Below, in pieces: positions 7,416 to 14,162 of a DNA stretch of 14,162 bases. The notes beneath the pieces were generated by a model. It saw only the letters and a program-made list of their open reading frames with translations, was not told the origin of the DNA and did not search any database. How positions within the stretch are numbered: the first letter of the stretch is position 1; each line of letters opens with the position of its first letter. Source of the stretch: JAVVFH01 sp032250585 (lineage in GTDB: Bacteria > Pseudomonadota > Gammaproteobacteria > Xanthomonadales > SZUA-36). The stretch is from positions 1-14,162 of the forward strand of contig JAVVFH010000069.1 in assembly GCA_032250585.1 (NCBI GenBank), read 5' to 3'. A program made the position numbers and the translations under genes.

Positions 7416-7638
7416 TAGCATACCCGCTCCAACGGGACGGCGTTGAACCGCCGCTTGCGCAAGCAGCCAGACAGAAAACAGCGAAGCTGTCGTGGACCAA
7501 GGGCCCCGCAGCGGCCAGTGCAGCAGAGCCCATCGCGATCAACCCATAGACCAGAAAGACCGCGCGCCGGCCGAATCGCTGCAGCAATTTGCCGGTGGGC
7601 AGTGTCGAACAGGCCAGGCCGACCACGGTATGAACCGC
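7405..7638 (-). pseudogene. Remnant of an MFS transporter gene
   Basis: Directly after the stop of the TauE-like gene, in the same reading frame, the minus strand encodes about 78 residues resembling the middle of the N-terminal half of an MFS permease. The loop 2-3 motif is visible (LPTGKLLQRFGRR), followed by a hydrophobic helix (AVFLVYGLIAMGS) and a second with DSFAVFCLAACASG. Related permeases then continue with an asparagine-alanine and aromatic-rich stretch. Here that continuation appears in the next frame as FNAVPLERVC (about 7443-7414), which suggests a frameshift. Both ends of the gene are missing: the left end runs into the dif site and the right end into the neighbour. There is no ribosome-binding site for the GTG at 7626. 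The family call is from motif form only. Confidence 0.6.
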
Positions 7639-8340
7639 TCAGTGCTGCGCATGGCCACCGCCTTGCCCACCCAGCAGCGTCATCGTCATCCATGCCGCCA
7701 GCACCAGCAGGCTGAAGCCTACGATGCGCCGCACGACCCGATCTGCCAAAAACTGCGACAGCGCGGGCGCGGCTACCGCAAGCCCCAGCATGGACGGCAA
7801 GGTGCCCAGGCCGAACGCGAACATGGTGGCGGCGCCGCCGGCCAGGCTGCCGGTAGCGGCCGAAGTCAACAACACCGTGTAAACCAGCCCACAGGGCAGA
7901 AAACCCCAGCAGATACCGAGCCCCAGCCGGCCCAGCCAGTCATGCCGCCGGCTGATACGCGCGGCGAGCGGCGCAATGCGGCGCCAAAGCCCTGCCCCAC
8001 CCCGCTCGATGAACTCCAGGCCACGCCACTCGAATAAAAAACGCAATCCGATCAGTGCAACCAGCAGCGCGGTCAATCCGCGCAGCCACCTGCCGAGGGG
8101 TTTGAGGGCGATGATGTCGCCGGCGGCGCCGAGCATGCCGCCGGCAAGCGCACCAAGCACCGCGTAGCCCAGCAGTCGGCCCAGGTTGAACTGCACCGCA
8201 GGCCACACGACGGAACTTTTGCCGGACAGGCCGGAAATTGCGCCAAGGCTGCCAGCGATGCCGCCGCACATGCTGAAGCAGTGCCCGCTGCCCAGCAGCC
8301 CGGCCAGAAAGGCGGCGGTCAGCACGGCCGGGTCAACCAT
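7639..8340 (-). CDS. TauE/SafE-like (DsbD_2 / COG2836) membrane protein of the cco cluster
   Basis: A 233-residue polytopic membrane protein with about six hydrophobic segments. It belongs to the group annotated as sulfite exporter TauE/SafE or cytochrome c biogenesis transmembrane region (PF13386), commonly found next to ccoS. Two conserved cysteine sites are visible: GHC21-FSMC25-GG in the first helix and LPC150-GLVY in the middle, followed by a short Gly/Ala-rich helix and FGLGTLPSM. In the DsbD-related fold such helices carry redox or metal ligands. A role in copper handling or redox for cbb3 oxidase is inferred from the neighbourhood. The start is ATG 8340 or the adjacent GTG 8343, with AAGGA 6-9 bases upstream. 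Either way it overlaps the ccoS end. The last residues (GGQGGGHAQH) are a Gly/His tail. Confidence 0.82.
   Translation of the reverse strand: MVDPAVLTAAFLAGLLGSGHCFSMCGGIAGSLGAISGLSGKSSVVWPAVQFNLGRLLGYAVLGALAGGMLGAAGDIIALKPLGRWLRGLTALLVALIGLRFLFEWRGLEFIERGGAGLWRRIAPLAARISRRHDWLGRLGLGICWGFLPCGLVYTVLLTSAATGSLAGGAATMFAFGLGTLPSMLGLAVAAPALSQFLADRVVRRIVGFSLLVLAAWMTMTLLGGQGGGHAQH
7990..7997 (-). other. KOPS octamer GGGCAGGG on the minus strand, pointing left
   Basis: CCCTGCCC on the plus strand is GGGCAGGG on the minus strand, an exact GGGNAGGG. It lies right of dif and points left toward it, the polarity opposite to the two copies on the other side. Confidence 0.45.
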
Positions 8341-8554
8341 CACTTCCGGTCCTTTTGTCGGAGCCCGGATCCGTCGGATCCGTCTCTTCTGGGGCGGGTT
8401 CGCCAGGCGGTTTCTGGTCGTCGTCGAGCACTACGCTCCAGCCGTGTGATTCCAGGTCGTCGAACTGGCCCGAGCGTATGGCCCAGATCAGCGCCCACGC
8501 CGCGACGCCGAGCAGCATCAGCGCCAGCGGAATCAACAGGTACAACATATTCAC
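8333..8554 (-). CDS. ccoS: cbb3-type cytochrome oxidase assembly protein CcoS
   Basis: A 73-residue protein with one N-terminal membrane helix (about residues 3-27, MLYLLIPLALMLLG) followed by the family signature WAIRSGQFDDLE and a VVLDDD patch, then a polar Pro/Asp-rich tail. CcoS is needed for cofactor insertion (haem b and copper) into cbb3 oxidase. It is a normal length for the family, perhaps with a somewhat long tail. GTG 8554 is chosen because it forms a GTGA overlap with the ccoI stop and gives the usual N-terminus. An ATG two codons later (8548) is possible. It also overlaps the downstream TauE-like gene. Confidence 0.93.
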   Translation of the reverse strand: MNMLYLLIPLALMLLGVAAWALIWAIRSGQFDDLESHGWSVVLDDDQKPPGEPAPEETDPTDPGSDKRTGSDG

Positions 8555-11025
8555 AGTGAAGGCACTTCCTGTACCGCAGCCGCTTGCTCGATCCGGACGG
8601 GACGTTTTTCGCGCGCCAGCCGCGCTGCGTTCGCCACCACCAGCAGGGAACTCAGCGACATACCGAGCGCCGCCATCCAGGGCTTGAGCAGGCCGGAAAC
8701 GGCCAGCGGCATGACCGATGCGTTGTAGACAATGGCCCAGCTGAGGTTCTGGATGACCAGCTGCCGGGTCCGCCGCGCGGTGCCGCGTACCCGGTTGACC
8801 AGCGCCAGCGATTCCCCGGTCAGAATCATGTCAGCGGCGCTGTTGGCCAGTTCAGCACCGCCTTTTACCGTCATGGACACATCAGCCGCCGCCAGCACCG
8901 GGGCATCGTTGACGCCATCGCCGACCATCAGGACGCGCTTGCCGGCTTGCCGTAAAGCTTCCAGATAATGCAGCTTATCCTCCGGCGATTGCCGCGCGTA
9001 CCAATGTTCCACGCCAAGCCGCCGGGCAAGCGACTGGACGGCCTCCGCACTGTCGCCGGACAGAATGACGGTCTCGATGCCTTCTTCGCGCAGCCGGTCC
9101 AGCGCGGCTGCCGCATCCTCGCGCAGGCCATCACGCAGTTCGAAACGCGCCGCCCAGCCCCTCGAATCGGCCAGCCAGACGCCGTCGTCGCTTCCCGGAA
9201 ACCGCGACGAAGCGGCGAATGCGGCTTGGCCGATCCGCCAGACTTGCCCATCGATATGCCCCTCGAGGCCTTCTGCGGGATGCACCAGGAACTTTTCGAC
9301 GATTGGCAAAGCTCGCGCTTGGCCGGCCGCCCACCCGGTGTTCGCGGACTGAAAGGCACGCGCGATCGGATGGGACGAGGCGCTTTCGAGCGCAGCCGCA
9401 ACTTGCAGCAGCGCCGCGCATTCGAGCTCCGGGCGGGCGGGATTGACTTCGATCGCAACGATTTCGGGAACGCCGCAGGTCAGGGTTCCGGTCTTGTCGA
9501 ACACGGCGGTATCGACAGCGGTGAGCGCATGCAGGCTGTCACCGTCAGTCAGCAATACGCCCTCGTCCAGCAAACGGCGGCTGGCGGCCGCGTGCACGGC
9601 CGGCAGCGCCAGCGAAAGCGCACAGGGACAACTGGCCACGAGCACCGCCAGCATGGCTGGGAAGGCTTTCGAGGCATCCACGAGCTGCCAGCCGAACCAG
9701 GTCGCAACCGCCAGCGACAGCACGACGATGATGAACGCCGGAACCAGCCAGGACGGTATTCCGCTGCTGGCCGGCCGCCGCGACTGGGCCCGCAGCAACA
9801 GCCTTCCCAGCGATGAAATCGTGGTCTCCTGGCCACTGGCCGTCACCTCGATCTCCACCGGCTGCGACAGGTTGATGGTGCCCGCGATGACGGCCTCGCC
9901 CGGTCCGCGCGGCAGCGCTCGCGACTCGCCGGTCATCAGGGCCTCGTCGATTTCCGTCCGCCCCGAGCGGATCAGTCCGTCGGCCGGAATGGCCTCGCCA
10001 GCGCGCACCAGAATCCGGTCGCCGGCCGCCAAATCCGTCGCCGGTACGGTTTCCCGTCCGCCCTCCAGCAACCGCTCGGCCCATTCGGGCAGCAAACGTG
10101 CCAGCGCGGCGCCGGCCTGCAGGTTGCGGTGCCGCAGCATCATTTCGATGTGCCGACCCAGCGAGAGGAAAAAAATGAACATGACCACCGAATCGAACCA
10201 GACTTCACCGCTGCCACGGAAAAAGTTGACGCAACTGGCCAAAAACGCCAGGCCAATGGCGAGCGCGACGGGAACGTCCATCCCGGGCCGCCCGGCCCGG
10301 ATGCTCCGCCAGGCGCCCTCGAAAAACACGCGGCCCGAGTAAAGCAGCACCGGCAGGGTCACCAGCAGACTGACCCATTCGAGAAAACTGCGCACGGCAA
10401 TGTCGATGCCGAAGGCGTCGCCAGCGTATAGGCCAACCGCATACATCATCACCTGCATCATGCCCAGCCCGGCCACCCCGAGGCGCTTCATGGAATCGCG
10501 CCGGGCCTGCTGCCGCCCCTGCTCTTCCTCGCTGGCCAGCGGCAGATGGGGCTTGTAGCCGAGCTCCATCAAAGCACCGGCCAGCCGGCTGAGACGGGTT
10601 TCTTCGGGTGACCAGTCGATGCGGGTGTAGCCGGTGGCGGTGTCCACCTGCGCGGAGCGCACCCCTGGCAGCGATTCCAGGTGGCTGCGGATCAGCCAGG
10701 CACAGGCGGCGCAGCGGATACCCTCGGTCTGCAGCAGCAGTTCGCGTCTGCCCGCTTCCGACTCGACGCCCCACAGCGATTCGCGCTGGTCGCAGCCGCG
10801 CCAGGCTTCCATTTCCCGTTCGATATTCCCGGCGGCCTTGCGGCCGAGCGCCTGGCGGAATTCGTAGTAGCGTCCGAGGCCCGTGCCGAAAATGAGTTCG
10901 GCCACCGCCTGGCAGCCGGCACAGCAGACCGGTTTGCGTTGCCGCTGCCTGACGACGAAGAGATCAGTGCCGACCGGTATGGGTTCTCCGCAGTGAAAGC
11001 ACCGCTGGTCAGCGCCCTGCATCAT
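8551..11025 (-). CDS. ccoI: Copper-translocating P1B-type ATPase CcoI (FixI)
   Basis: An 824-residue ATPase that moves Cu+ across the inner membrane for assembly of the cbb3 CuB site. From the N-terminus it has a Cys-rich putative metal-binding segment (C9-FHC12 and C34-C35-AGC38, PF12156 type), then an HMA domain with C105-AAC108. These are followed by TGES at about 365, the intramembrane C466-P-C468, DKTGT with D510, H552-P553 and GDGVND at 702-707. This order is diagnostic for CcoI/FixI/CopA2 rather than a detoxifying CopA. The start is ATG 11025 or the adjacent ATG 11022, preceded by GGGAAAAGG. The reading frame stays open about 50 codons further upstream, but that part overlaps ccoH and looks non-coding in this frame. 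It overlaps the ccoH end by 17 nt and the ccoS start by 4 nt. Confidence 0.95.
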   Translation of the reverse strand: MMQGADQRCFHCGEPIPVGTDLFVVRQRQRKPVCCAGCQAVAELIFGTGLGRYYEFRQALGRKAAGNIEREMEAWRGCDQRESLWGVESEAGRRELLLQTEGIRCAACAWLIRSHLESLPGVRSAQVDTATGYTRIDWSPEETRLSRLAGALMELGYKPHLPLASEEEQGRQQARRDSMKRLGVAGLGMMQVMMYAVGLYAGDAFGIDIAVRSFLEWVSLLVTLPVLLYSGRVFFEGAWRSIRAGRPGMDVPVALAIGLAFLASCVNFFRGSGEVWFDSVVMFIFFLSLGRHIEMMLRHRNLQAGAALARLLPEWAERLLEGGRETVPATDLAAGDRILVRAGEAIPADGLIRSGRTEIDEALMTGESRALPRGPGEAVIAGTINLSQPVEIEVTASGQETTISSLGRLLLRAQSRRPASSGIPSWLVPAFIIVVLSLAVATWFGWQLVDASKAFPAMLAVLVASCPCALSLALPAVHAAASRRLLDEGVLLTDGDSLHALTAVDTAVFDKTGTLTCGVPEIVAIEVNPARPELECAALLQVAAALESASSHPIARAFQSANTGWAAGQARALPIVEKFLVHPAEGLEGHIDGQVWRIGQAAFAASSRFPGSDDGVWLADSRGWAARFELRDGLREDAAAALDRLREEGIETVILSGDSAEAVQSLARRLGVEHWYARQSPEDKLHYLEALRQAGKRVLMVGDGVNDAPVLAAADVSMTVKGGAELANSAADMILTGESLALVNRVRGTARRTRQLVIQNLSWAIVYNASVMPLAVSGLLKPWMAALGMSLSSLLVVANAARLAREKRPVRIEQAAAVQEVPSL

Positions 11026-11284
11026 CCTTTTCCCGCGCGGCGGGCTGCTCCGCAGCCTCGGTGCCGGCGGCAGGCTGGGCCCGGAGCTCGGAATGGAGCT
11101 GCTGGTATTGCTCGTCGTCGACCACGAGGTAATCGGGATTGGTGATCGCCAGGTACAGCGTGAACATGCTGGCAACTACCGCGACGGCGGGAATGCCAAT
11201 CGCGACCCATGGCCAGGGTTCCCGATACCAGGGACGCTGCACAACGGCTCGCGCGGGCATGGGAGGTTCTTGCGTGGTCATCAT
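11009..11284 (-). CDS. ccoH: Short FixH/CcoH-type protein
   Basis: A 91-residue protein with a single membrane helix at about residues 26-46 (WVAIGIPAVAVVASMFTLYLA) preceded by a Trp/Pro-rich PWYREPWPW. After the helix comes NPDYLVVDDEQYQQL, which matches the post-helix segment of FixH/CcoH (usually DxLVxDDYYxxG). The usual periplasmic beta-sandwich domain is absent. FixH proteins are normally about 150-180 residues, and here only a charged Ala/Glu-rich tail of about 30 residues follows. FixH works with FixI/CcoI in cbb3 assembly, and the position between ccoG and ccoI supports this identity. ATG 11284 overlaps the ccoG stop as ATGA and follows AGGA by five bases. No continuation of the missing domain appears in another frame, because ccoI begins there. 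Confidence 0.75.
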   Translation of the reverse strand: MMTTQEPPMPARAVVQRPWYREPWPWVAIGIPAVAVVASMFTLYLAITNPDYLVVDDEQYQQLHSELRAQPAAGTEAAEQPAAREKDDAGR

Positions 11285-12669
11285 TCGTTTCCTGCTTCTG
11301 TCGGCATCAGCGCACGTGCTTTGAATACTTTGCGTATGCTGGGTTCCTGCTGGGCCTGCAGCTCGATCTCCAACGCCTGCACCCCCTGTGCTTCGGAGCG
11401 GGGAATGCGCAGCCGCACCGAAATTCCAGCCACCTCTTCGGCCTGCAGTTGCAGCTCCCGCGAGGTATCGACTTCCACCGCGTCGTTGTTCAGCACGCGC
11501 ATCGTATAGATGTGCGCTTCGTCGTCCATGTTGGTGATCTTCAGAGTATAAACGTTTTCGATGATGCCCCCGGGCAGTTCACGGTACAAAGCGTTGCGGT
11601 CGCGGATCAGGTCGGCTCGCAGCGGCACGCGATGAGTCATCGACCAGAGCGTGCTGCCGAGAATAATCAGCAGCAGCGCGCCGTAGACAAAGATGCGCGG
11701 GCGCAGCACACGGGTGCCCTGGTGCTTAAGTGCGTTTTCGGTGGTGTAACGGATCAGCCCGCGCGGATACTCCATTTTGTCCATGACATGGTCGCAGACG
11801 TCAATGCAGGCGGCGCAGGCGATGCACTCGTACTGCAGTCCGTCACGGATGTCGATGCCCGTCGGGCAGACCTGCACGCACAGCGTGCAGTCGATGCAGT
11901 CACCCAAGCCGAGTTCCTCGCGATCCGCTGTTTTGCGGCGCCCGCCACGCGGTTCCCCCCGTTCCTCGTCGTAGGAGATGATCAGCGTGTCTTTGTCGAA
12001 CATCGCGCCCTGGAAGCGCGCATAGGGGCACATGTATTTGCACACCTGTTCGCGCAGAAAACCCGCGTTGCCGTAGGTCGCGGCGCCGTAAAAGATCATC
12101 CAGAAAGTTTCCCAGGGGCCCATCGAGAGCGTCAGGACGTTTTCCCCGAGCTCACGGATCGGCGTAAAAAAGCCGACGAAGGTAAAGCCGGTCCAGGCCG
12201 CGAACAGGATCCACAGGGCCTGCTTGGTGGACTTGCGGAGAATTTTTTCCAGGTTCCAGGGTGTCTTGTCCAGCTTCATTCGCCTCGAGCGATTGCCTTC
12301 CACGCGGTTTTCGATCCACATGAACACTTCGGTCCAAACCGTCTGCGGACAGGCAAAACCGCACCAGAGCCGTCCGGCCAACGCCGTGAAGAAAAACAGC
12401 GACAAACCGGCGGTGATCAGCAGCAAGGCGAGGTAGATGAAATCCTGTGGCCAGAAGGTGAGACCGAAAATGTAGAATTTGCGCGCCGGCAGGTCGAACA
12501 GCATGGCCTGCTTACCGTTGATCTGAATCCACGGCAGCAGGTAAAACAGGCCGAGCAGCACCCACACCGCAACTACCCTCAAACGGGCGAAACGCCCGCT
12601 CACCTGTCGCGGATAGATCTTCGGCTCTTTTCGATACAGGGATGTGCCCGGCCCGAGCTCCTGTGTCAC
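11281..12669 (-). CDS. ccoG: Cytochrome c oxidase accessory protein CcoG (FixG/RdxA), polyferredoxin
   Basis: A 462-residue membrane-bound iron-sulfur protein of normal family length. It has about five membrane helices. A cytoplasmic part carries two [4Fe-4S] motifs: C258-IDC-TLC-VQVC268-P and C282-IAC-AAC-IDVC292-D. Further conserved cysteines lie in LWCGFACPQTVW and EQVCKYMCPYARFQG. The C-terminal third is a periplasmic beta-rich domain (IG-FixG_C type: ENVYTLKITNMDDEAHIYTM). CcoG is reported to act in copper reduction and delivery during cbb3 assembly. The start is GTG 12669, six bases after GGGGGA, forming a GTGA overlap with the upstream gene. Confidence 0.96.
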   Translation of the reverse strand: MTQELGPGTSLYRKEPKIYPRQVSGRFARLRVVAVWVLLGLFYLLPWIQINGKQAMLFDLPARKFYIFGLTFWPQDFIYLALLLITAGLSLFFFTALAGRLWCGFACPQTVWTEVFMWIENRVEGNRSRRMKLDKTPWNLEKILRKSTKQALWILFAAWTGFTFVGFFTPIRELGENVLTLSMGPWETFWMIFYGAATYGNAGFLREQVCKYMCPYARFQGAMFDKDTLIISYDEERGEPRGGRRKTADREELGLGDCIDCTLCVQVCPTGIDIRDGLQYECIACAACIDVCDHVMDKMEYPRGLIRYTTENALKHQGTRVLRPRIFVYGALLLIILGSTLWSMTHRVPLRADLIRDRNALYRELPGGIIENVYTLKITNMDDEAHIYTMRVLNNDAVEVDTSRELQLQAEEVAGISVRLRIPRSEAQGVQALEIELQAQQEPSIRKVFKARALMPTEAGNE

Positions 12670-13028
12670 TTAAGGTCCCCCAGGTCGAGATCGGGGTTTT
12701 CCGCTTCCGGCTCGTGGATTTCCGGCGGTGGTTTTGCGTCTTTACCGGCGGCATGGCCGGGCGGTGGGCCGGTGCGAATCATGAAAGCGGTCAGGGAAGC
12801 GGCGATCAGGCTGACCAGGAACAGGAACAAAAAGCCCAGGCTGTAGGCCAGTCGACTGCCCATCTCCCACGGCAGCACCCAGGCGTCGTTGAGCGCCTCC
12901 GGGTCGAGCACCGCGAAAATGACGAAGGTGCCGACGCAGGCGGCCAGGAACGCGATCCAGAGCACCGTCGCGATGTCGCGCTTGCGCTGGTTCCAGCGGC
13001 CCGGGATTTCTCTCGCCTCGTTGTTCAC
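12666..13028 (-). CDS. Two-helix membrane protein of the cco cluster, function unknown
   Basis: A 120-residue protein that I cannot name. It has a basic N-terminus (RWNQRKRD), a first helix at about residues 19-41 (TVLWIAFLAACVGTFVIFAV), then LDPEAL, a short amphipathic stretch and a second helix at about 58-83 (YSLGFLFLFLVSLIAASLTAF). It ends with a Pro/Glu/Asp-rich tail of about 35 residues. Both tails probably face the cytoplasm because the N-terminus is positive and the helix number is even. GTG 13028 is five bases after AGGAG, a strong site. The gene lies 26 nt after ccoP and overlaps ccoG by GTGA, so it is part of the operon. A role in oxidase assembly or as a small extra subunit is inference from position only. 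Confidence 0.85.
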   Translation of the reverse strand: MNNEAREIPGRWNQRKRDIATVLWIAFLAACVGTFVIFAVLDPEALNDAWVLPWEMGSRLAYSLGFLFLFLVSLIAASLTAFMIRTGPPPGHAAGKDAKPPPEIHEPEAENPDLDLGDLK

Positions 13029-13054
13029 GCCAACTCCTGCTCAGATCACGGACT

Positions 13055-13951
13055 TCAGGAATCCGACAGCCCTTTGACGTAGGCGGCGATCAGGCGTCGG
13101 TGGTCCTCGCCGAGGCTGTTTTCAAAGGCTGGCATCACGCCGTTGCGGCCTTGGCTGAGGGTTTGTGTAATGGTCGCCGCGTCCCCACCGTATAGCCAGT
13201 AGTCATCGGCCAGGCCCGGCGCGCCGAGCTGCTGGTTGCCGCCGCCATCGGGACCGTGACAGGCCACACAGAACATCTGATAGCGCTGTTCGCCGGCCGC
13301 AGCCTGTTCCACATCAACTTGTTGTCCGGACAGTTGCCGTACGTAGGCGACGACCTGTGGCAAGCCCTCCTCACCAAGCGCGTCGGCCAGCGCCGGCATG
13401 GCGGCCCGCCGACCCTGGGTGATACTGGTCAAAACCGCATCGTAGGAAGATCCCCACTGCCAATGCGCGTCCGTCAGGTTCGGGAAGCCCTGCGCGCCGC
13501 GCGCGTCGGAACCGTGGCACATGGCGCAGTTGGTGGCGAACAGGCGCCCGCCGATCTGGCGCGCTTCGGCATCTGCGATCAGCTCGTTCGGCTCCATGTC
13601 GCGAAAACGCGAGAACACCGCTTTTTGCATTTCTTCGGCGCGCGCCATCTCCTGCTGGTAGCGCTTTTCCTGCGACCAGTCCTTGAGGCCGCCAAAATTG
13701 CCGAGGCCGGGGTAGATCGCCAGGTAGACCAACGCGAAAACGATGGTGATGTTGAACAGATGCAGCCACCAGCGCGGCAGGGGTTTGTTGAGTTCCCGGA
13801 TGTTTTCATCCCAGATGTGTCCGGTGGAGTCCATTTCATCCGCTCCTTCCCGGTCCGAAACACTCTTGGTCCAGTGCAGCAGCCACCAGCAGGCGAAAAT
13901 GCTGCCGATGGTGATAATGATCACGAACCCGTTCCAGAATGAATTCAGCAT
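13055..13951 (-). CDS. ccoP: cbb3-type cytochrome c oxidase diheme subunit III, CcoP
   Basis: A 298-residue membrane-anchored diheme cytochrome c that passes electrons to the catalytic subunit CcoN. It has two N-terminal helices, about residues 6-28 and 60-82 with YPGLGNFGG after the second, the two-helix form of CcoP. HIWDENIRELNKPLPRWW between them is a strong family marker. Two c-type haem sites follow: C142-AMC145-H146 and C228-VAC231-H232, each with a later methionine (AAMPAL and GVMPAF) as the expected sixth ligand. The haem domains are periplasmic and need the Ccm system. ATG 13951 is six bases after AAGGAG, which overlaps the end of ccoQ. The gap to the ccoQ stop is three nt. Confidence 0.97.
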   Translation of the reverse strand: MLNSFWNGFVIIITIGSIFACWWLLHWTKSVSDREGADEMDSTGHIWDENIRELNKPLPRWWLHLFNITIVFALVYLAIYPGLGNFGGLKDWSQEKRYQQEMARAEEMQKAVFSRFRDMEPNELIADAEARQIGGRLFATNCAMCHGSDARGAQGFPNLTDAHWQWGSSYDAVLTSITQGRRAAMPALADALGEEGLPQVVAYVRQLSGQQVDVEQAAAGEQRYQMFCVACHGPDGGGNQQLGAPGLADDYWLYGGDAATITQTLSQGRNGVMPAFENSLGEDHRRLIAAYVKGLSDS

Positions 13952-13954
13952 GGG

Positions 13955-14162
13955 TTACTCCTTGGTCCCCGCTTGAGTCTTGCCGTCGTTCTTGCCGTTG
14001 CCCGTTGCGTCGTCGGAAGGCACTTTGCCATCGTCCTCTTCCAGTGGCAGCATGCTCGCGGCGTGGAATTCCGGTTTGCGCTTCTTGCTCCACGCCCAGG
14101 CCCAGATGCCCAGGAAGGCGATGATCAGCAGGATCAGCACGATGCCGCGGGCGAGGTTGATG
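13955..14162 (-). CDS. ccoQ: cbb3-type cytochrome c oxidase subunit CcoQ, partial
   Basis: The 5' end is cut by the window edge. The visible frame reads INLARGIVLILLIIAFLGIW and then AWAWSKKRKPEF, the typical single helix and basic WSKxRK motif of CcoQ. Probably only two codons (Met-Asp in the family) lie outside the window, and base 14162 (C on this strand) agrees with a GAC codon. CcoQ helps stabilise the CcoP-CcoNO complex. The polar tail after LPLEEDDG is about 25 residues long and rich in Gly, Lys and Asp, longer than in many relatives. The ccoP ribosome-binding site is formed by its last codons. Confidence 0.9.
   Translation of the reverse strand, partial: INLARGIVLILLIIAFLGIWAWAWSKKRKPEFHAASMLPLEEDDGKVPSDDATGNGKNDGKTQAGTKE

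Noticed and set aside
7404..7432. Minus-strand promoter for rocF with TATAAT (7409-7404) and TTGGAG 17 bp upstream
   Set aside because: The TATAAT is part of the conserved dif sequence (XerC arm and centre), so its match is explained without a promoter. The -35 is also weak.
11026..11175. N-terminal extension of CcoI by about 50 residues
   Set aside because: The extension is low-complexity Ser/Pro/Arg sequence, an out-of-frame reading of ccoH. The family begins just before the CFHC motif.
11209..12846. A 545-residue plus-strand open frame across ccoH, ccoG and the unnamed gene
   Set aside because: Antisense to ccoG and its neighbours, whose iron-sulfur and membrane motifs are clear. The frame is rich in His, Gln and Arg, typical of antisense shadow in GC-rich DNA.

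Overview
The window looks like chromosomal DNA of a GC-rich gammaproteobacterium. Three things suggest this: a gammaproteobacterial-type dif site, the ccoQP-ccoG-ccoH-ccoI-ccoS gene order of a cbb3 oxidase locus, and the protein families present. The exact lineage cannot be named from the sequence alone.

Layout. Bases 1-573 hold no gene I can support. A tRNA-Leu(UAA) gene with encoded CCA lies at 629-715 behind a likely promoter. Next comes a rightward operon of a MarR-type repressor gene, an AhpD/carboxymuconolactone-decarboxylase-like gene and a BASS-family transporter gene. A perfect MexR-like dyad (760-780) overlaps the putative -35 box of this operon, so autorepression is likely. A second rightward group follows: a CPH-type (CopB-like) metal P-type ATPase, a small GNAT-fold protein and an MDR-family NADP-dependent oxidoreductase. 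An arginase gene (rocF) then faces left.

Right of the arginase, at 7388-7415, is a 28-bp sequence matching the Escherichia coli dif site at 25 of 28 positions, with a perfect XerD arm and a perfect central hexamer. This is the most important element in the window. Supported protein genes to its left point right (except rocF) and all genes to its right point left. The three exact KOPS octamers I found by eye all point toward it. The site therefore looks like the chromosome-dimer resolution site in the replication terminus. A decayed MFS-transporter fragment (7405-7638) fills the space between the site and the next intact gene.

From 7639 to the right edge every gene is on the minus strand. In transcription order they are ccoQ (cut by the window edge), ccoP, an unnamed two-helix membrane protein, ccoG, an unusually short ccoH/fixH, ccoI, ccoS and a TauE/SafE-like (DsbD_2) membrane protein. 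From the unnamed gene to the TauE-like gene each start overlaps the preceding stop, so this is a tightly coupled operon. It encodes the electron-donating diheme subunit of cbb3 oxidase together with the copper-supply and assembly factors. The ccoN and ccoO genes should lie just beyond the right edge.
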